This document shows, piece by piece, positions 19,761 through 31,756 of a stretch of DNA of 53,608 bases; the first letter of the stretch is position 1; every line of letters starts with the position of its first letter. The stretch covers positions 1 to 53,608 of the forward strand of contig NZ_JANGEY010000017.1 in NCBI RefSeq assembly GCF_024451105.1, in the 5' to 3' direction. A model generated the notes under the pieces. It was not told the origin of the DNA and did no database searches. It saw only the letters and a list, made by a program, of their open reading frames with translations. The DNA comes from Stutzerimonas stutzeri. GTDB lineage: Bacteria > Pseudomonadota > Gammaproteobacteria > Pseudomonadales > Pseudomonadaceae. The position numbers were made by a program, and so were the translations under genes.

Positions 19761-20753
19761 CTAGGCCGGGCCGGCGCTCATCTGGTAGGCGGTCTCCAGC
19801 GCCACCCGCAGGCTGCCGGTGTCGACGCGGCCGCTGCCGGCCAGGTCCAGTGCGGTGCCGTGGTCGACCGAGGTGCGCACGATGGGCAGGCCGAGGGTGA
19901 CGTTGACCGCCGCGCCGAAGCCCTTGTACTTGAGCACCGGCAGGCCCTGGTCGTGGTACATGGCCAGCACCGCGTCGCAGTGCTCGAGGTGTTTCGGGGT
20001 GAACAGGGTGTCGGCCGGCAGCGGACCGACCAGGTCGAGGCCTTCGCCGCGCAGCTGCGCCAGGGTCGGCTCGATCACCTCGATCTCCTCGCGGCCGAGG
20101 TGGCCGCTCTCGCCGGCGTGCGGGTTGAGACCGCAGACCAGGATGCGCGGCCTGGCGATGCCGAACTTGCCGCGCAGGTCGGCGTCGAGGATGCGGGTGA
20201 CGCGAGCTAGGCGCTCGGCGGTGATGGCGTCGGCCACCGCGCGCAGCGGCAGGTGGGTGGTGACCAGCGCCACGCGCAGGCCGCGGGTGGCAAGCATCAT
20301 CACCACCTGCTCGGTCCGGGTCAGTTCGGCGAGGAACTCGGTATGCCCGGAGAAGGGGATGCCGGCCTCGTTGATCACGCCCTTGTGCACCGGCGCGGTG
20401 ATCATCCCGGCGAAGCTGCCGTCGAGGCAGCCGTTGCCGGCGCGCAGCAGGGTTTCCAGCACGTAGGGCGCGTTGCGCGCATCCAGCTGCCCGGCGACCG
20501 CCGGTGCAGCCAGCGGGGTGTCCCACACGTACAGGCTGCCGGCCGGTGCCGGCACTTCCGGCCAGGCGCCGGGGCCGACTTCGGTCAGCTCGATGGCCAG
20601 GCCGAGCAGGGCGGCGCGCTCGGCCAGCAGTGCGCGGCTGGCGACGGCCACCAGCGCGTGCGGCTGGGCCTCGCGGGCCAGCAGCAGGCACAGGTCGGGA
20701 CCGATGCCGGCCGGCTCGCCGGGGGTCAGGGCGAAGCGCCGCACGCCGCTCAC
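19761..20753 (-). CDS. pdxA: 4-hydroxythreonine-4-phosphate dehydrogenase
   Basis: 330 aa. It oxidises 4-phosphohydroxy-L-threonine on the way to pyridoxal phosphate, with NAD and a divalent metal. [12 protein letters not shown] (8-19) is the family start, ITAPVHKG (118-125) and [11 protein letters not shown] hold a metal/substrate histidine, and [15 protein letters not shown] holds another. It starts with GTG at 20753, which overlaps the surA stop codon by 4 nt (GTGA), so translation is coupled to surA. No closer ATG gives the conserved N-terminus. Confidence 0.96.
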   Translation of the reverse strand: MSGVRRFALTPGEPAGIGPDLCLLLAREAQPHALVAVASRALLAERAALLGLAIELTEVGPGAWPEVPAPAGSLYVWDTPLAAPAVAGQLDARNAPYVLETLLRAGNGCLDGSFAGMITAPVHKGVINEAGIPFSGHTEFLAELTRTEQVVMMLATRGLRVALVTTHLPLRAVADAITAERLARVTRILDADLRGKFGIARPRILVCGLNPHAGESGHLGREEIEVIEPTLAQLRGEGLDLVGPLPADTLFTPKHLEHCDAVLAMYHDQGLPVLKYKGFGAAVNVTLGLPIVRTSVDHGTALDLAGSGRVDTGSLRVALETAYQMSAGPA

Positions 20754-22045
20754 AGGCGGGTTTCCACGTAGGCTTCGCTGCGGATCTGGCGCAGCCAGTT
20801 CTGCAGCTCCTCGTCGTACTTGCGGTTGCGCAGCAGATTGAGCGCCTGCTGCTCGCGGGCCTCGCCGCTGGCGTCGCTGGTACGGCGATCGAGCACCTCC
20901 AGCACGTGCCAGCCGAACGGGCTGCGGAACGGCGTCGAGATGCGGCCGATCGGGCTGGCTGCCATCACCTCGCGGAACTCCGGTACCAGCGCGGCTGGCT
21001 CCACCCAGTTCAGGTCGCCGCCGTTGAGCGCCGAGCCCGGATCCTCGGAGAAGCTCCTGGCCAGGGCGGCGAAGTCCTCGCCGCCCTGCAGGCGCTGGTG
21101 GATGCGCTCGGCCAGCTGGCGGGTCTGTTCGTCGCTGCGGATCTCGCTGGGCTTGAGCAGGATGTGCCGCACGCGGACTTCCTCGCGCAGCACGCCAGCC
21201 TGGCCGCCGCGCTTGTCGAGCAGCTTGATCAGGATGAAACCGGCCGGGGTACGCACCGGCTCGGTGACCTGGCCGACGGCGAGCGCGCCGACCATGGCGT
21301 CGAACGGCGGCGGCAGCTGGGCGGCCTTGCGCCAGCCGAGTTCGCCGCCCTCCAGGGCGTTCTCGCCGGCCGAGTGGGCGGCGGCCAGGCGGGCGAAGTC
21401 GGCGCCGCGGCCCAGCTGGTTGTAGAGTTCCAGCGCCTTGCGCCCGGCCTGCTGGATCTCCTGGGCCGAGGCGCCCTCGCCGAGCGGGATCAGGATATTG
21501 GCCAGGCGGAACTCCTCCGAGAGCTGCAGCTTGCCGAGGTCGGAGGCGAGGAAGTTCTTCACTTCCTGGTCGCTGACCTGAATGCGTTCGGCGACCCGGC
21601 GTTGGCGTACCCGGCTGATGATCAGCTCGCGGCGCACCTGTTCGCGGGCGTCCTCGTAGGACAGGCCGTCGCGGGCCAGGGCGGCGCGGAACTGCTCGAG
21701 GGTCAGGTCGTTGCGCTGGGCGATGGTGGCCAGCGCCTGGTTGAGTTCCTCGTCGCCGATGCGGATGCCCGAGCGCTCGCCGATCTGCAGCTGCAGGTTC
21801 TCGACGATCAGCCGCTCCAGCACCTGCTGGGCGAGCACCTCGCGCGGCGGCTGTTCGCCGCCGCGACGGGCCAGGTTCTGCTCTACCTCGGCGAGGCGCC
21901 GCTCGAGCTGGCTGGCCATGATCACGTCGTTGTCGACGATGGCGACCACGCGGTCGAGCGGTTGCACCTCGGCCCAGGCGCTGCCGCAGAGCAGCGCGGC
22001 GCCCAGGGCAAGGGGGCGCAGGCTATTGATAAGCTTGTTCTTCAC
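20750..22045 (-). CDS. surA: Periplasmic peptidyl-prolyl isomerase / chaperone SurA
   Basis: 431 aa. It escorts unfolded outer-membrane proteins, including LptD, across the periplasm. A signal peptide (about 1-22, ending GSAWA) precedes the N-terminal chaperone domain starting [17 protein letters not shown]. Two parvulin domains follow (about 175-275 and 285-385), the second with the VRHILLKP start typical of active parvulins. I chose GTG 22045 because it gives the [14 protein letters not shown] signal sequence seen in pseudomonad SurA. The gene then overlaps the end of lptD by 23 nt. Other in-frame starts upstream would add an unlikely cytoplasmic tail. Confidence 0.95.
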   Translation of the reverse strand: MKNKLINSLRPLALGAALLCGSAWAEVQPLDRVVAIVDNDVIMASQLERRLAEVEQNLARRGGEQPPREVLAQQVLERLIVENLQLQIGERSGIRIGDEELNQALATIAQRNDLTLEQFRAALARDGLSYEDAREQVRRELIISRVRQRRVAERIQVSDQEVKNFLASDLGKLQLSEEFRLANILIPLGEGASAQEIQQAGRKALELYNQLGRGADFARLAAAHSAGENALEGGELGWRKAAQLPPPFDAMVGALAVGQVTEPVRTPAGFILIKLLDKRGGQAGVLREEVRVRHILLKPSEIRSDEQTRQLAERIHQRLQGGEDFAALARSFSEDPGSALNGGDLNWVEPAALVPEFREVMAASPIGRISTPFRSPFGWHVLEVLDRRTSDASGEAREQQALNLLRNRKYDEELQNWLRQIRSEAYVETRL

Positions 22046-24755
22046 GTTCGCGATAACCTTGAATGCCTTGGTCGAGGAAGGACTCCACCTTGTTGCCGGT
22101 GACGCCGCCGAGGCCCTTGAGGACGATCTGCAGGAAGACGCCGCGGTCGGCATCGTCGTTGCGCGCCGGGTTGAGGCTGGTCTCGTCGTAGTCGATCCAG
22201 TAGCGGTTGATCAGGCGCAGTTTCCAGCAGCAGCTGTCGTACTCGAAGCCGCCGAAGGCCTCGAGGGTGCGGTTGCGGTTGTAGTCGTGCTGCCAGCGGG
22301 CGATCACGCTCCACTGCGGGGCGATCGGCCAGATGGTGGAGAGGTCGTGCTGCTGGATCTTGTAGTAGTCCTTGATGTAGCCGGGCATGCCCGGAGTGCC
22401 GAAGTCGCGGCTGTCGGTCCAGGTACCGCTGGCCTGGTCGTAGCGCACGAAGTCGTTACGGTAGCGGTAGCCCAGGTTGATCACCTTGTTGGGGCTGGCC
22501 TCCGGCTGGTAGTGGAGCATGGCGCTGCCCGAGCGGGTGCGGTGGCTGTCCGGATCCCAGTTGAAGTCGGAGCTCAGCCGCCAGTCGCGGTTGAAGCGGT
22601 ACAGATACTGCAGGGCGTAGGGCGACTGCGAGGCGGTGGCGTCGCTGCGGTTGCGGTAGTCGATGCCCGGCAACTGCACCTTGCGGTCCTCGAAGTAGAA
22701 GGCCTGGCCGAGGCTGAGCCGCTGGCGCTCGAGGCCGTCGGCCTGGAACCAGCGGCTGGTCACGCCCAGCGACAGCTGGTTGGCGTCGCCGATGCGATCC
22801 TTGCCGGAGAAGCGGTTCTCGCGCCACAGCGAGTCGAAGCTGAAGGCGCTTTCGGCGCTGTCGAACACCGGGATGGCGTCCTGCCGCTCTTCCGGTACGT
22901 ACAGGTAGAAGGCGCGCGGCTCGAGGGTCTGCCGCGAGCCGCCGAAGGCCCGGCTGTCGCGGTCGAAGTAGAGGCCGGAGTCGAGGCTGGCGACCGCCAC
23001 CCGACGGTCCGGGGCGTCGTCGAAACGCCGGCCGTCGGTGGCCATCTGGGTCCGGCCCAGGCCGTCGAGGCTCAGGTCGTACTGGGTGTGCAGGTACTTG
23101 ACCGACGGCCGGGCAAAGCCCCAGGCCCACTCCAGCGGCAGGCTGACGCCGGGCTCCAGATGCAGGCGGTCGCCGTTGGCGCGATCGAGGCCGCGGACGT
23201 TGTTGTCGTACCAGCTTTCCGCGCCGCCGTTCTCGTTGATGAAGTTGCCGCTGCGCAGGTCGCGCTCGAAGCGCACGAACTCGCCGCCGTAGGCGAGGCG
23301 CAGGCCGCCTGGCTGGAAGGGCAGGGCGCCGTCCAGGCTGAACTGCGGCAGGCGGTCGTAGGGGGTGACGTCGACCACGCTGGTCGGTTCGTAGGCGTGG
23401 GCGGCGAGGCGCGCGCTGTAGCTGTCGCCGCGCCAGGTCAGGCTGGCGCGCTGGTCGAGGAAGTCCGGCTTGGCGATGTCCAGCGCGGTGTCGAGGTCCT
23501 GGAAGTAGTAGGGGTCGCTGATGTCGGTGTAGTCGACCTCGGCGAGCAGGCGCGAATCGAGACCCCCGCGGTGCTGCCAGCTGTACATCCAGCGCCGGTC
23601 GTCGTACTCGGACTGCCGCTTGCGGGTGTCGTCCCGGTCGTCGAGCCAGGCGCCGCCCAGTTGGCCCTCGCTGCCGGCGGTCAGGTAGCGGAGTTCGCCC
23701 TCCATCAGCAGGCCGCGCTCGGCCAGCCAGGTCGGGTACAGGGTCGCGTCGTAGTTGGGCGCCAGGTTGAAGTAGTAGGGCGTCTGCAGCGAGAAGCCGT
23801 TGTCGCTAGAGGTGCTCAGGCTCGGCGGCAGGAAGCCCGACTGGCGGCGGTCGTCGATCGGGAAGTAGATGTACGGGGTGTAGAACACCGGTACGTCCTT
23901 GACCCGCAGCGTCACGTTGGTCGCGCTGCCGAAACCGGTGGCCGGGTTGAGGGTGATGTTGTTGCCCTTCAGGTGCCAGGTGTTCTCGCCCGGCTCGCAG
24001 CGCGTGTAGGTGCCGTCCTTGAGGCGCACCACGGCGTCCTCGCGGCGCTTGACGTACTCGGCGCTGCCACGCGCCTTGGCGGCATGCACCACGTACTCGG
24101 CGTTGTCGACCACCGCCTCGCCGTTGTCCAGCTGCAGCTCGGCGCGGTCGCCGACCACCAGCAGGCCCCGGTCGCGCAGGCGCACGTTGCCGACCAGCTC
24201 GCCCTTGTTCTCCTGCTGGCGCAGGCTGGCCTCGTCGGCCTCGGCCTGCATGCTGCCCTGGCGCAGCACCACGTTGCCGGCCAGGGTGGTGGTTTCGCTC
24301 TGCTGCTCGTAGCGGGTGGCGCGCGCGGAGACGAAGGTCGGCGCCTCGCTCGGCGGCGTGTCGTCGTCCATGCCGACGCGCGGCGGCTCGACGTAGGTGC
24401 CGGCGCAGTAGGGGGCGATCTCGGCCAGTTGGGCCTGGCTCAGCTTCTCGCGCGGCACCCAGTCCAGATGGCTGTAGTCGGCGCTGCGCTCGGCCAGCGC
24501 GCGTCCGCCGCTGCGGGCGACCGACGGGCTGCTGGCGGGCGGAGCGCTCGTCGCCGAGCCGCCGGGCGCGGCCTGCGGGCGCGCCGGCAGGGCGCCCGAT
24601 GCGCTCTTCGGCGTACAGGCCCAGCCGCCGCTGGGCGAGGCCTGGCAGTCGAACTGCTCGGCGGCGTGCAGCAGCGGAACGGAGCCCAGGGCCAGCAGGC
24701 TGCCGGTGACCAGGAGGGGAAACTTTCTGCGGAACAGGGGGGGAGTGAGAGCCAT
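22023..24755 (-). CDS. lptD: LPS-assembly outer-membrane protein LptD
   Basis: 910 aa, in the pseudomonad size range (longer than the 784-aa E. coli form). It is a large beta-barrel that, with LptE, inserts LPS into the outer leaflet. A signal peptide (about 1-31, VPLLHA) precedes an N-terminal region with C37 and C47. The OstA/LptA-like jellyroll is at about 150-290 and the beta-barrel follows to the end. The adjacent cysteines C842/C843 near the C-terminus fit the disulfide partners of the N-terminal region in the E. coli protein. First gene of lptD-surA-pdxA-rsmA-apaG-apaH-glpE. ATG 24755 is 130 bp from the divergent amgK start. Confidence 0.96.
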   Translation of the reverse strand: MALTPPLFRRKFPLLVTGSLLALGSVPLLHAAEQFDCQASPSGGWACTPKSASGALPARPQAAPGGSATSAPPASSPSVARSGGRALAERSADYSHLDWVPREKLSQAQLAEIAPYCAGTYVEPPRVGMDDDTPPSEAPTFVSARATRYEQQSETTTLAGNVVLRQGSMQAEADEASLRQQENKGELVGNVRLRDRGLLVVGDRAELQLDNGEAVVDNAEYVVHAAKARGSAEYVKRREDAVVRLKDGTYTRCEPGENTWHLKGNNITLNPATGFGSATNVTLRVKDVPVFYTPYIYFPIDDRRQSGFLPPSLSTSSDNGFSLQTPYYFNLAPNYDATLYPTWLAERGLLMEGELRYLTAGSEGQLGGAWLDDRDDTRKRQSEYDDRRWMYSWQHRGGLDSRLLAEVDYTDISDPYYFQDLDTALDIAKPDFLDQRASLTWRGDSYSARLAAHAYEPTSVVDVTPYDRLPQFSLDGALPFQPGGLRLAYGGEFVRFERDLRSGNFINENGGAESWYDNNVRGLDRANGDRLHLEPGVSLPLEWAWGFARPSVKYLHTQYDLSLDGLGRTQMATDGRRFDDAPDRRVAVASLDSGLYFDRDSRAFGGSRQTLEPRAFYLYVPEERQDAIPVFDSAESAFSFDSLWRENRFSGKDRIGDANQLSLGVTSRWFQADGLERQRLSLGQAFYFEDRKVQLPGIDYRNRSDATASQSPYALQYLYRFNRDWRLSSDFNWDPDSHRTRSGSAMLHYQPEASPNKVINLGYRYRNDFVRYDQASGTWTDSRDFGTPGMPGYIKDYYKIQQHDLSTIWPIAPQWSVIARWQHDYNRNRTLEAFGGFEYDSCCWKLRLINRYWIDYDETSLNPARNDDADRGVFLQIVLKGLGGVTGNKVESFLDQGIQGYREREEQAYQ

Positions 24756-24885
24756 CTTGTCGATGTCCGGGCTTCCTGCGCGCCAGCAGCCGGTGCGGCC
24801 GCACGCCTTTCGATGGGCTGGAGTAAGATGCCGGATGATAAATCAATGCGTCACGCAACGGCTAGCGTGCAAGGGGAGCCCTGGA

Positions 24886-26566
<1,681 letters not shown>

Positions 26567-26567
<1 letters not shown>

Positions 26568-27319
26568 TGCTCTGGCCGGGCAGCGTGCTGGGCGGCTTGG
26601 CCGGCTTCGTCCTGGCCAGCGTGCCCGGCGGTCTGCTCGGCGGTCTGCTCGGCCACTGGCTGGACCGTCGCCTGCAGTTGCACGACTGGGCCGATCTGCG
26701 CGAGCGGCTGGCCGGCCATGGCCACGACACCCTCGACGCCCTGCGCCTGATGCAGCTGCTCGGCCGCCTGGCCGCGGCCAATCCGCATGCCGCGGTGGCC
26801 CAGCGCCGCCAGCTGCGCCGCGAGGCGCAGCGCGCCGGGCTGGCCGAGACGGCCGCCCTGCTGGCCTTCGAGCGCGGCCGTCGCGGTGCCTGCGTCGAGG
26901 CCATCCTGGCCGGGCTGCGCCAGCGGCCGGCGCGCGTCGACACCGTGCTGCGCGCCGCCTGGCGGATGGCCTGGGCCGGCGACTGCTGCGCCCCGGCGGC
27001 GCGCGCCCTGCTCGGCGTGTGGGCGGTGCAGCTCGGCTGTGCGGCAGCGCAGCTGGCGGCGCTGGAGAGCCAGGCACTGGGCCGCGGCGTACCGTCGCTG
27101 CGTCGCGACGAGGCCTACCGGACAGCCCTGCAGCTGCTCGGCGTGACCGCCGACACCCCGCCGGCGGCGATCCGCCAGGCCTATCGGCGGCTGCGCAGCC
27201 GTCACCATCCGGACAAGCTCGGTCGCGCCGATGCGGCAGCCCTGGCCGCCGCCACCGAACAGAGCCGCCGTCTGCAGGCCGCCTGGGAGCTGGTGCGCGC
27301 GCGCCACGGCCTGCGCTGA
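26567..27319 (+). CDS. djlA: DjlA-like membrane-anchored J-domain protein
   Basis: 250 aa. One Gly/Leu-rich membrane helix (about 6-28) anchors it. The middle (about 50-150) resembles the TerB-like domain, and a C-terminal J domain (about 183-250) has the HPD motif at 214-216, which stimulates DnaK ATPase. In E. coli DjlA overproduction activates the Rcs envelope-stress system through DnaK. Translationally coupled to murU (TGATG), so it belongs to the amgK operon. The J domain is short and Ala/Arg-rich, but the key motif is intact. The next gene starts 76 bp later. Confidence 0.88.
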
Positions 27320-27395
27320 GGGCTGTGGCGGCGCGGGCCGATGGGGTAGGCTGGCGGCGGCCCGTGCGCCCGTGCCCGGCCTACGGAGTCTTCCC

Positions 27396-29819
27396 ATGCG
27401 CTGCCCCGCGATCCCGGTCCGTCGTCTGTGTCGCATCCTGCTGCTCGGTGTGTGTCTGGCGCTGCCGGCGCATGCCGCACCGTCCGCGCTGGCCGTCGAC
27501 GAGGCGCAGCGTCGCTGGCTGGTCGAGCACCCGCGGCTGCAGGTCGGCGCGGTGCTGCAGGCGCCCTATGCGCAGCTCGAGCGCCGGCAGCGCCAGGAGC
27601 GCCTGAGCGGCGCCCACGTCGAGCTGATGGAGGCCATCGCCGCGCTGCTCGGCGTCGGCCTCGACTGGCACGTCTATCCCGACCAGGCCGCGCTGGAGGC
27701 GGCCGCACGACGCGGCGCGATCCAGCTGGCCCCGGGCCAGTTGCAGAGTCCCTCCGGCCTGCGCCTGTGGCGCTACTCCGATCCCTACCTGCGCATCCCG
27801 CACCTGATCGTCGGCGAGCGCAGCGATGCCGCGGCGGTGCGCCTCGACCGTCTGGGCCGCGCCGAGCCGGTGGCGGTGCGCGAGGGCAGTGCGCTGCAGC
27901 GTTACCTGCGCAGCAGCCACATCGGCCTGCAGCTGCGCGCCGCCGACTCCGAGCGCCAGGCGCTGCGTCAGGTGCTGGCCGGCGAGGCGAGCTACGCGGT
28001 GATCGACGAGGCGCAGTTCAGTCACCTGCGCGGCGAAGCGGAGTTCGCCGGTCTGGCGGTGCTCGGCGAGGTCGGCTATCCGCTGCTGCTGCGCGTGGCC
28101 GTGCGTCCGGAGCTGACGGAGCTGGCCGCACTGGTCGATCTGGCCCTGCGCGCGCTGCCGGCCGCCGAGCTGGAGGCCCTGCAGCGGCGTTGGCTGCAGC
28201 CGCCGGTGGCGGGGCTCGGCGAGTCGCTCGGCTTCTGGCGCAGCCTGGCGCTGCTGTTCGGCCTGCTGTTGCTGGCCCTGTTCGGCGCGGCCTGGTGGTT
28301 GCGTCGCCAGTACGACGCGCTGGAGCGGCGCCTGGCCGCCGCCCGCCACGAGCTGGAGCTGCGTGAGGTGGCCGAGCAGGCCCTGCGTCTGGCGCAGTTC
28401 TCCATCGACCACAGCACGGTCGGTATCCTCTGGGTCAACTGGGACAGCCGGGTGCGCTACGCCAACCGCGCCGCCGAGCAACTGCTCGGCTATCCGCCGG
28501 GCACCCTGGTGGAGCGCCCGCTGCGCGAGTTCGAGCCGCAGCTGGACATGGACCGCTGGCTGGCGTTGTGGAAGCGCGCGCGCGCCGCCGGCGACGAGCC
28601 GCTGGGCTTCGAGACCCGCTGCCTGCGGGTCGACGGCAGCTGGCTGCCGACCGACGTGTCGATCGGCTTCCTGCGCTTTCGCGACACCGAATACCTGGTG
28701 GTCTATCTCGCCGACGTCACCGAGCGGCGCCGCGCGCGCGCTGCCCTCGAGGAGAGCGAGGCGCGCTTCAAGAGCATCGCCGCCAACGTGCCGGGCCTGC
28801 TGTTCCGCCTCGAGCGGGCGACGCCGGAGGCCGAGGTGCGGCTGTCGTTCGTCGGCGAGGGCAGCGCCGGACTGGTCGGCTATCCGGCCGCCACCCTGCT
28901 CGCTCCGGAGCGCGGCATTCGCAGTCTGGTCCATCCCGACGACCGCGACGGCTACTGGCGCAGCCAGCAGACGGCGCTGGCCGCCGACGGCGACTGGCGC
29001 TGGCAGGGCCGCCTGCTGAGCCGCGACGGCACGCCGGTCTGGGTCGACATCAAGGCCACCGCGCGGCGCCTGGAGGGCGGGCGGGTGGTCTGGGACGGCA
29101 TGGTCTGGGACATCGGCGAACTCAAGCGTACCGAGCTGGCGCTGGCCGAGTCGCAGGCCCAGCTGCGCGAGCTGGCCGCGCACCTGGAAAGCGTGCGCGA
29201 GGAAGAGAAGGCGCGCATCGCCCGCGAGGTGCACGACGAGCTGGGGCAGATGCTCACCGTGCTCAAGCTGGAGATCTCCATGTGCCAGCTGGCCCACGGC
29301 GAGCTCGATGCGCAGCTCGACGAGCGCCTGCGACAGATGAGCCGGCTGATCGCCCAGCTGTTCCAGCAGGTGCGCGACGTGGCCACCGCGCTGCGCCCGC
29401 CGATCCTCGACGCCGGCATCGCCTCGGCCATCGAGTGGCAGGCGCGGCGCTTCGAGACGCGCACCGGCATCCCCTGCCTGGTCGAGGTGCCGGATAACCT
29501 GCCGCCGCTCGGCGAGGCCAAGGCCACCGGGCTGTTCCGCGTGCTGCAGGAGGCGCTGACCAACATCATGCGCCACGCCGGCGCGCACAGCGTGGAGATC
29601 CGCCTGCGTCGGGAGGCCGGTGCGCTGCAGCTGTGCATCGCCGACGACGGCGTGGGCTTCGATCCGAACCGCACGCGCAGCGGCTCGTTCGGCCTGGTCG
29701 GCATGCGCGAGCGGGTGGCGATGCTCGGCGGCAGCCTGGCACTGGACAGCGGCCCCGGTCAGGGCACTACCCTGTGCGTGCGGGTTCCGCTCGAACGGGA
29801 GGATAAGGAGACAGCATGA
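27396..29819 (+). CDS. agtS: Hybrid-sensing histidine kinase with periplasmic solute-binding domain (AgtS-like)
   Basis: 807 aa. A signal peptide (about 1-27) is followed by an amino-acid-type solute-binding domain (about 40-270), one membrane helix (282-301), two PAS domains (about 325-445 and 455-575), a HisKA_3 dimerisation domain (600-670) with the phosphorylated H613 in REVHDELGQ, and an HATPase domain with DDGVGFD and GLVGMRERV. This is the NarL/UhpB class of kinases. The position after djlA and before the polyamine-type transporter matches P. aeruginosa agtS, which controls uptake of 4-aminobutyrate and 5-aminovalerate. The start ATG 27396 follows CGGAG. It overlaps agtR by 4 nt. The ligand is inferred from context. 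Confidence 0.85.
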   Translation: MRCPAIPVRRLCRILLLGVCLALPAHAAPSALAVDEAQRRWLVEHPRLQVGAVLQAPYAQLERRQRQERLSGAHVELMEAIAALLGVGLDWHVYPDQAALEAAARRGAIQLAPGQLQSPSGLRLWRYSDPYLRIPHLIVGERSDAAAVRLDRLGRAEPVAVREGSALQRYLRSSHIGLQLRAADSERQALRQVLAGEASYAVIDEAQFSHLRGEAEFAGLAVLGEVGYPLLLRVAVRPELTELAALVDLALRALPAAELEALQRRWLQPPVAGLGESLGFWRSLALLFGLLLLALFGAAWWLRRQYDALERRLAAARHELELREVAEQALRLAQFSIDHSTVGILWVNWDSRVRYANRAAEQLLGYPPGTLVERPLREFEPQLDMDRWLALWKRARAAGDEPLGFETRCLRVDGSWLPTDVSIGFLRFRDTEYLVVYLADVTERRRARAALEESEARFKSIAANVPGLLFRLERATPEAEVRLSFVGEGSAGLVGYPAATLLAPERGIRSLVHPDDRDGYWRSQQTALAADGDWRWQGRLLSRDGTPVWVDIKATARRLEGGRVVWDGMVWDIGELKRTELALAESQAQLRELAAHLESVREEEKARIAREVHDELGQMLTVLKLEISMCQLAHGELDAQLDERLRQMSRLIAQLFQQVRDVATALRPPILDAGIASAIEWQARRFETRTGIPCLVEVPDNLPPLGEAKATGLFRVLQEALTNIMRHAGAHSVEIRLRREAGALQLCIADDGVGFDPNRTRSGSFGLVGMRERVAMLGGSLALDSGPGQGTTLCVRVPLEREDKETA

Positions 29820-30445
29820 TTCGGGTACTGGTGGCCGAAGACCACACCATCGTCCGCGAGGGCATCAAGCAGCTGATCGGCATGGCCCGCGACCTGTGCG
29901 TGGCGGGCGAGGCGAGCAACGGCCAGCAGCTCCTCGAGATCCTTCGCCAGACGCCCTGCGAGGTGGTCCTGCTGGACATCTCGATGCCCGGGATCAACGG
30001 CCTCGAGGCGATTCCGCGGATCCGCGCGCTGGCCAGTCCGCCGGCGATCCTCGTGCTGTCGATGCACGACGAGGCGCAGATGGCCGCCCGCGCGCTGAAG
30101 AGCGGCGCCGCCGGCTACGCGACCAAGGACAGCGACCCGGCGCTGCTGCTCACCGCGATCCGCAAGGTCGCCGGCGGCGGGCGCTACATCGATCCGGCGC
30201 TGGCCGACCGGATGGTCTTCGAGGTCGGCCTGACCGACACGCGACCGCCCCACGCACTGCTCTCCGAGCGCGAGTTCTCGGTGTTCGAGCGCCTGGTGCG
30301 CGGCGAAGGAGTCAACGAGATCGCCCAGCAGCTGTCGGTCAGCAGCAAGACGGTGAGCACCCACAAGGCGCGCCTGATGCAGAAGCTCGACGCCCACTCG
30401 GTGGCCGACCTGGTGCGCTATGCCATGGAGCACAAGCTGGTCTGA
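29816..30445 (+). CDS. agtR: LuxR/NarL-family response regulator (AgtR-like)
   Basis: 209 aa. Receiver domain (1-120) with the acidic pair E8/D9, phosphoacceptor D54 (LLDISMPG) and K104. C-terminal LuxR-type helix-turn-helix (about 148-205) with LSEREFSVFERLVRGEGVN at its start and LSVSSKTVSTHKARLMQKL in the recognition region. It receives phosphate from the kinase encoded just before it. ATG 29816 overlaps that gene's stop codon. A likely target is the transporter operon 140 bp downstream, whose promoter region has a perfect palindrome. In P. aeruginosa the same regulator has been tied to sensing of cell-wall sugar or peptidoglycan as well as GABA. Confidence 0.87.
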   Translation: MIRVLVAEDHTIVREGIKQLIGMARDLCVAGEASNGQQLLEILRQTPCEVVLLDISMPGINGLEAIPRIRALASPPAILVLSMHDEAQMAARALKSGAAGYATKDSDPALLLTAIRKVAGGGRYIDPALADRMVFEVGLTDTRPPHALLSEREFSVFERLVRGEGVNEIAQQLSVSSKTVSTHKARLMQKLDAHSVADLVRYAMEHKLV

Positions 30446-30456
30446 GCGCGCCGCCG

Positions 30457-30482
30457 CGCGTGTAGGGCGATCCCTACACGCG
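30457..30482. promoter_or_regulatory. Perfect palindrome, candidate AgtR operator
   Basis: CGCGTGTAGGG (30457-30467) and CCCTACACGCG (30472-30482) are exact inverted repeats with CGAT between. The inner part has the TGTAGGG/CCCTACA layout seen for NarL/LuxR-type dimers. It is not followed by a T run, which argues against a terminator for agtSR. It is centred about 88 bp before the presumed transporter start site. Confidence 0.5.
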
Positions 30483-30523
30483 ATCTTCCGCGCGGCCGAG
30501 GCGATGTCGTCCGGCCCGCCGAT

Positions 30524-30551
30524 TTGCCGCCCCGCGCACCTGCCCTAGTCT
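30524..30551 (+). promoter_or_regulatory. Weak sigma-70-like promoter of agtABCD
   Basis: -35 TTGCCG (30524-30529), 16-bp spacer, -10 TAGTCT (30546-30551). Both boxes are poor, as expected for an activator-dependent promoter. The start site would be about 28 nt before the agtA ATG. Confidence 0.3.
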
Positions 30552-30585
30552 GGAGCCACAGCCTACTCAGACAACAGGTGCGGTC

Positions 30586-31695
30586 ATGGCCGAGACGCAA
30601 GGCAACGACATCCTGGTCAGCTTTCGTGGCGTGCAGAAGAGCTACGACGGCGAGAACCTGATCGTCAAGGATCTCAATCTGGACATTCGCAAGGGCGAAT
30701 TCCTCACCCTGCTCGGGCCGTCCGGCTCGGGCAAGACCACCAGCCTGATGATGCTGGCCGGCTTCGAGACGCCCACCGCCGGCGAGATCCTCCTCGGCGG
30801 CCGGGCGATCAACAAGCTGCCGCCGCACAAGCGCGACATCGGCATGGTGTTCCAGAACTACGCGCTGTTCCCGCACATGACGGTGGCCGAGAACCTGGCC
30901 TTCCCGCTCAGCGTGCGCGGCATGGCCAAGGCCGACATCGGCGAGCGGGTCAAGCGCGCGCTGAACATGGTGCAGCTGGAGGCCTTGGCCGGGCGCTATC
31001 CGGCGCAGATGTCCGGCGGCCAGCAGCAGCGCGTGGCGCTGGCCCGCGCGCTGGTGTTCGAGCCGCAGCTGGTGCTGATGGACGAGCCGCTCGGCGCGCT
31101 GGACAAGCAGCTGCGCGAGCACATGCAGATGGAGATCAAGCACCTGCACCAGCGCCTCGGCGTCACCGTGGTCTACGTCACCCACGACCAGGGCGAGGCG
31201 CTGACCATGTCCGACCGCGTGGCGGTGTTCCACCAGGGCGAGATCCAGCAGATCGCCGCGCCGCGCGAGCTCTACGAGCAGCCGTGCAACGCCTTCGTCG
31301 CCAACTTCATCGGCGAGAACAACCGCATCAACGGTCGCCTGGTCAGCCGCGACGGCGAGCGCTGCGTGGTCGAGCTGCCGCGCGGCGAGCAGGTCGAGGC
31401 GCTGGCGGTGCGGGTCGGCCAGCCGGGCGAGCTGGTCAGCCTGTCGGTACGCCCCGAGCGGGTGCGCCTCAACGGTCACAGCAGCGGCTGCGACAACCGC
31501 TTCTCCGGCCGGGTCGCCGAATTCATCTACCTGGGCGACCACGTGCGGGTGCGCCTGGAGGTGGCCGGCCAGGACAACTTCTTCGTCAAGCAGCCGATCG
31601 CCGAACTCGACCCCGCCCTCGCGGTGGGCGACGTGGTGCCGCTCGGCTGGCACGTCGAGCACGTCCGCGCCCTCGACCCGCTGCGCGCGGACTAG
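30586..31695 (+). CDS. agtA: ABC transporter ATP-binding protein, polyamine/GABA type
   Basis: 369 aa, PotA-like. Walker A GPSGSGKTT (44-52), Q-loop VFQNYALFPH (88-97), signature MSGGQQQR (142-149) and Walker B LVLMDEP (162-168) are intact. The C-terminal TOBE domain (about 285-365) is typical for the spermidine/putrescine family. It powers import through the two permeases encoded downstream. ATG 30586 is the first in frame. The order ATPase, binding protein, permease, permease matches agtABCD of P. aeruginosa, shown to take up 4-aminobutyrate and 5-aminovalerate. The substrate is inferred from that synteny. Confidence 0.92.
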   Translation: MAETQGNDILVSFRGVQKSYDGENLIVKDLNLDIRKGEFLTLLGPSGSGKTTSLMMLAGFETPTAGEILLGGRAINKLPPHKRDIGMVFQNYALFPHMTVAENLAFPLSVRGMAKADIGERVKRALNMVQLEALAGRYPAQMSGGQQQRVALARALVFEPQLVLMDEPLGALDKQLREHMQMEIKHLHQRLGVTVVYVTHDQGEALTMSDRVAVFHQGEIQQIAAPRELYEQPCNAFVANFIGENNRINGRLVSRDGERCVVELPRGEQVEALAVRVGQPGELVSLSVRPERVRLNGHSSGCDNRFSGRVAEFIYLGDHVRVRLEVAGQDNFFVKQPIAELDPALAVGDVVPLGWHVEHVRALDPLRAD

Positions 31696-31756
31696 GGCGT
31701 CGTCTTTCATCCCCCCATCGCAGCACTGTGCAGAGAACCACACGGAGAGAACAACA

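Noticed and set aside
30457-30482. Reading the agtR-agtA palindrome as a terminator
   Set aside because: Not excluded, but no T run follows on either strand, so an operator is the better guess.
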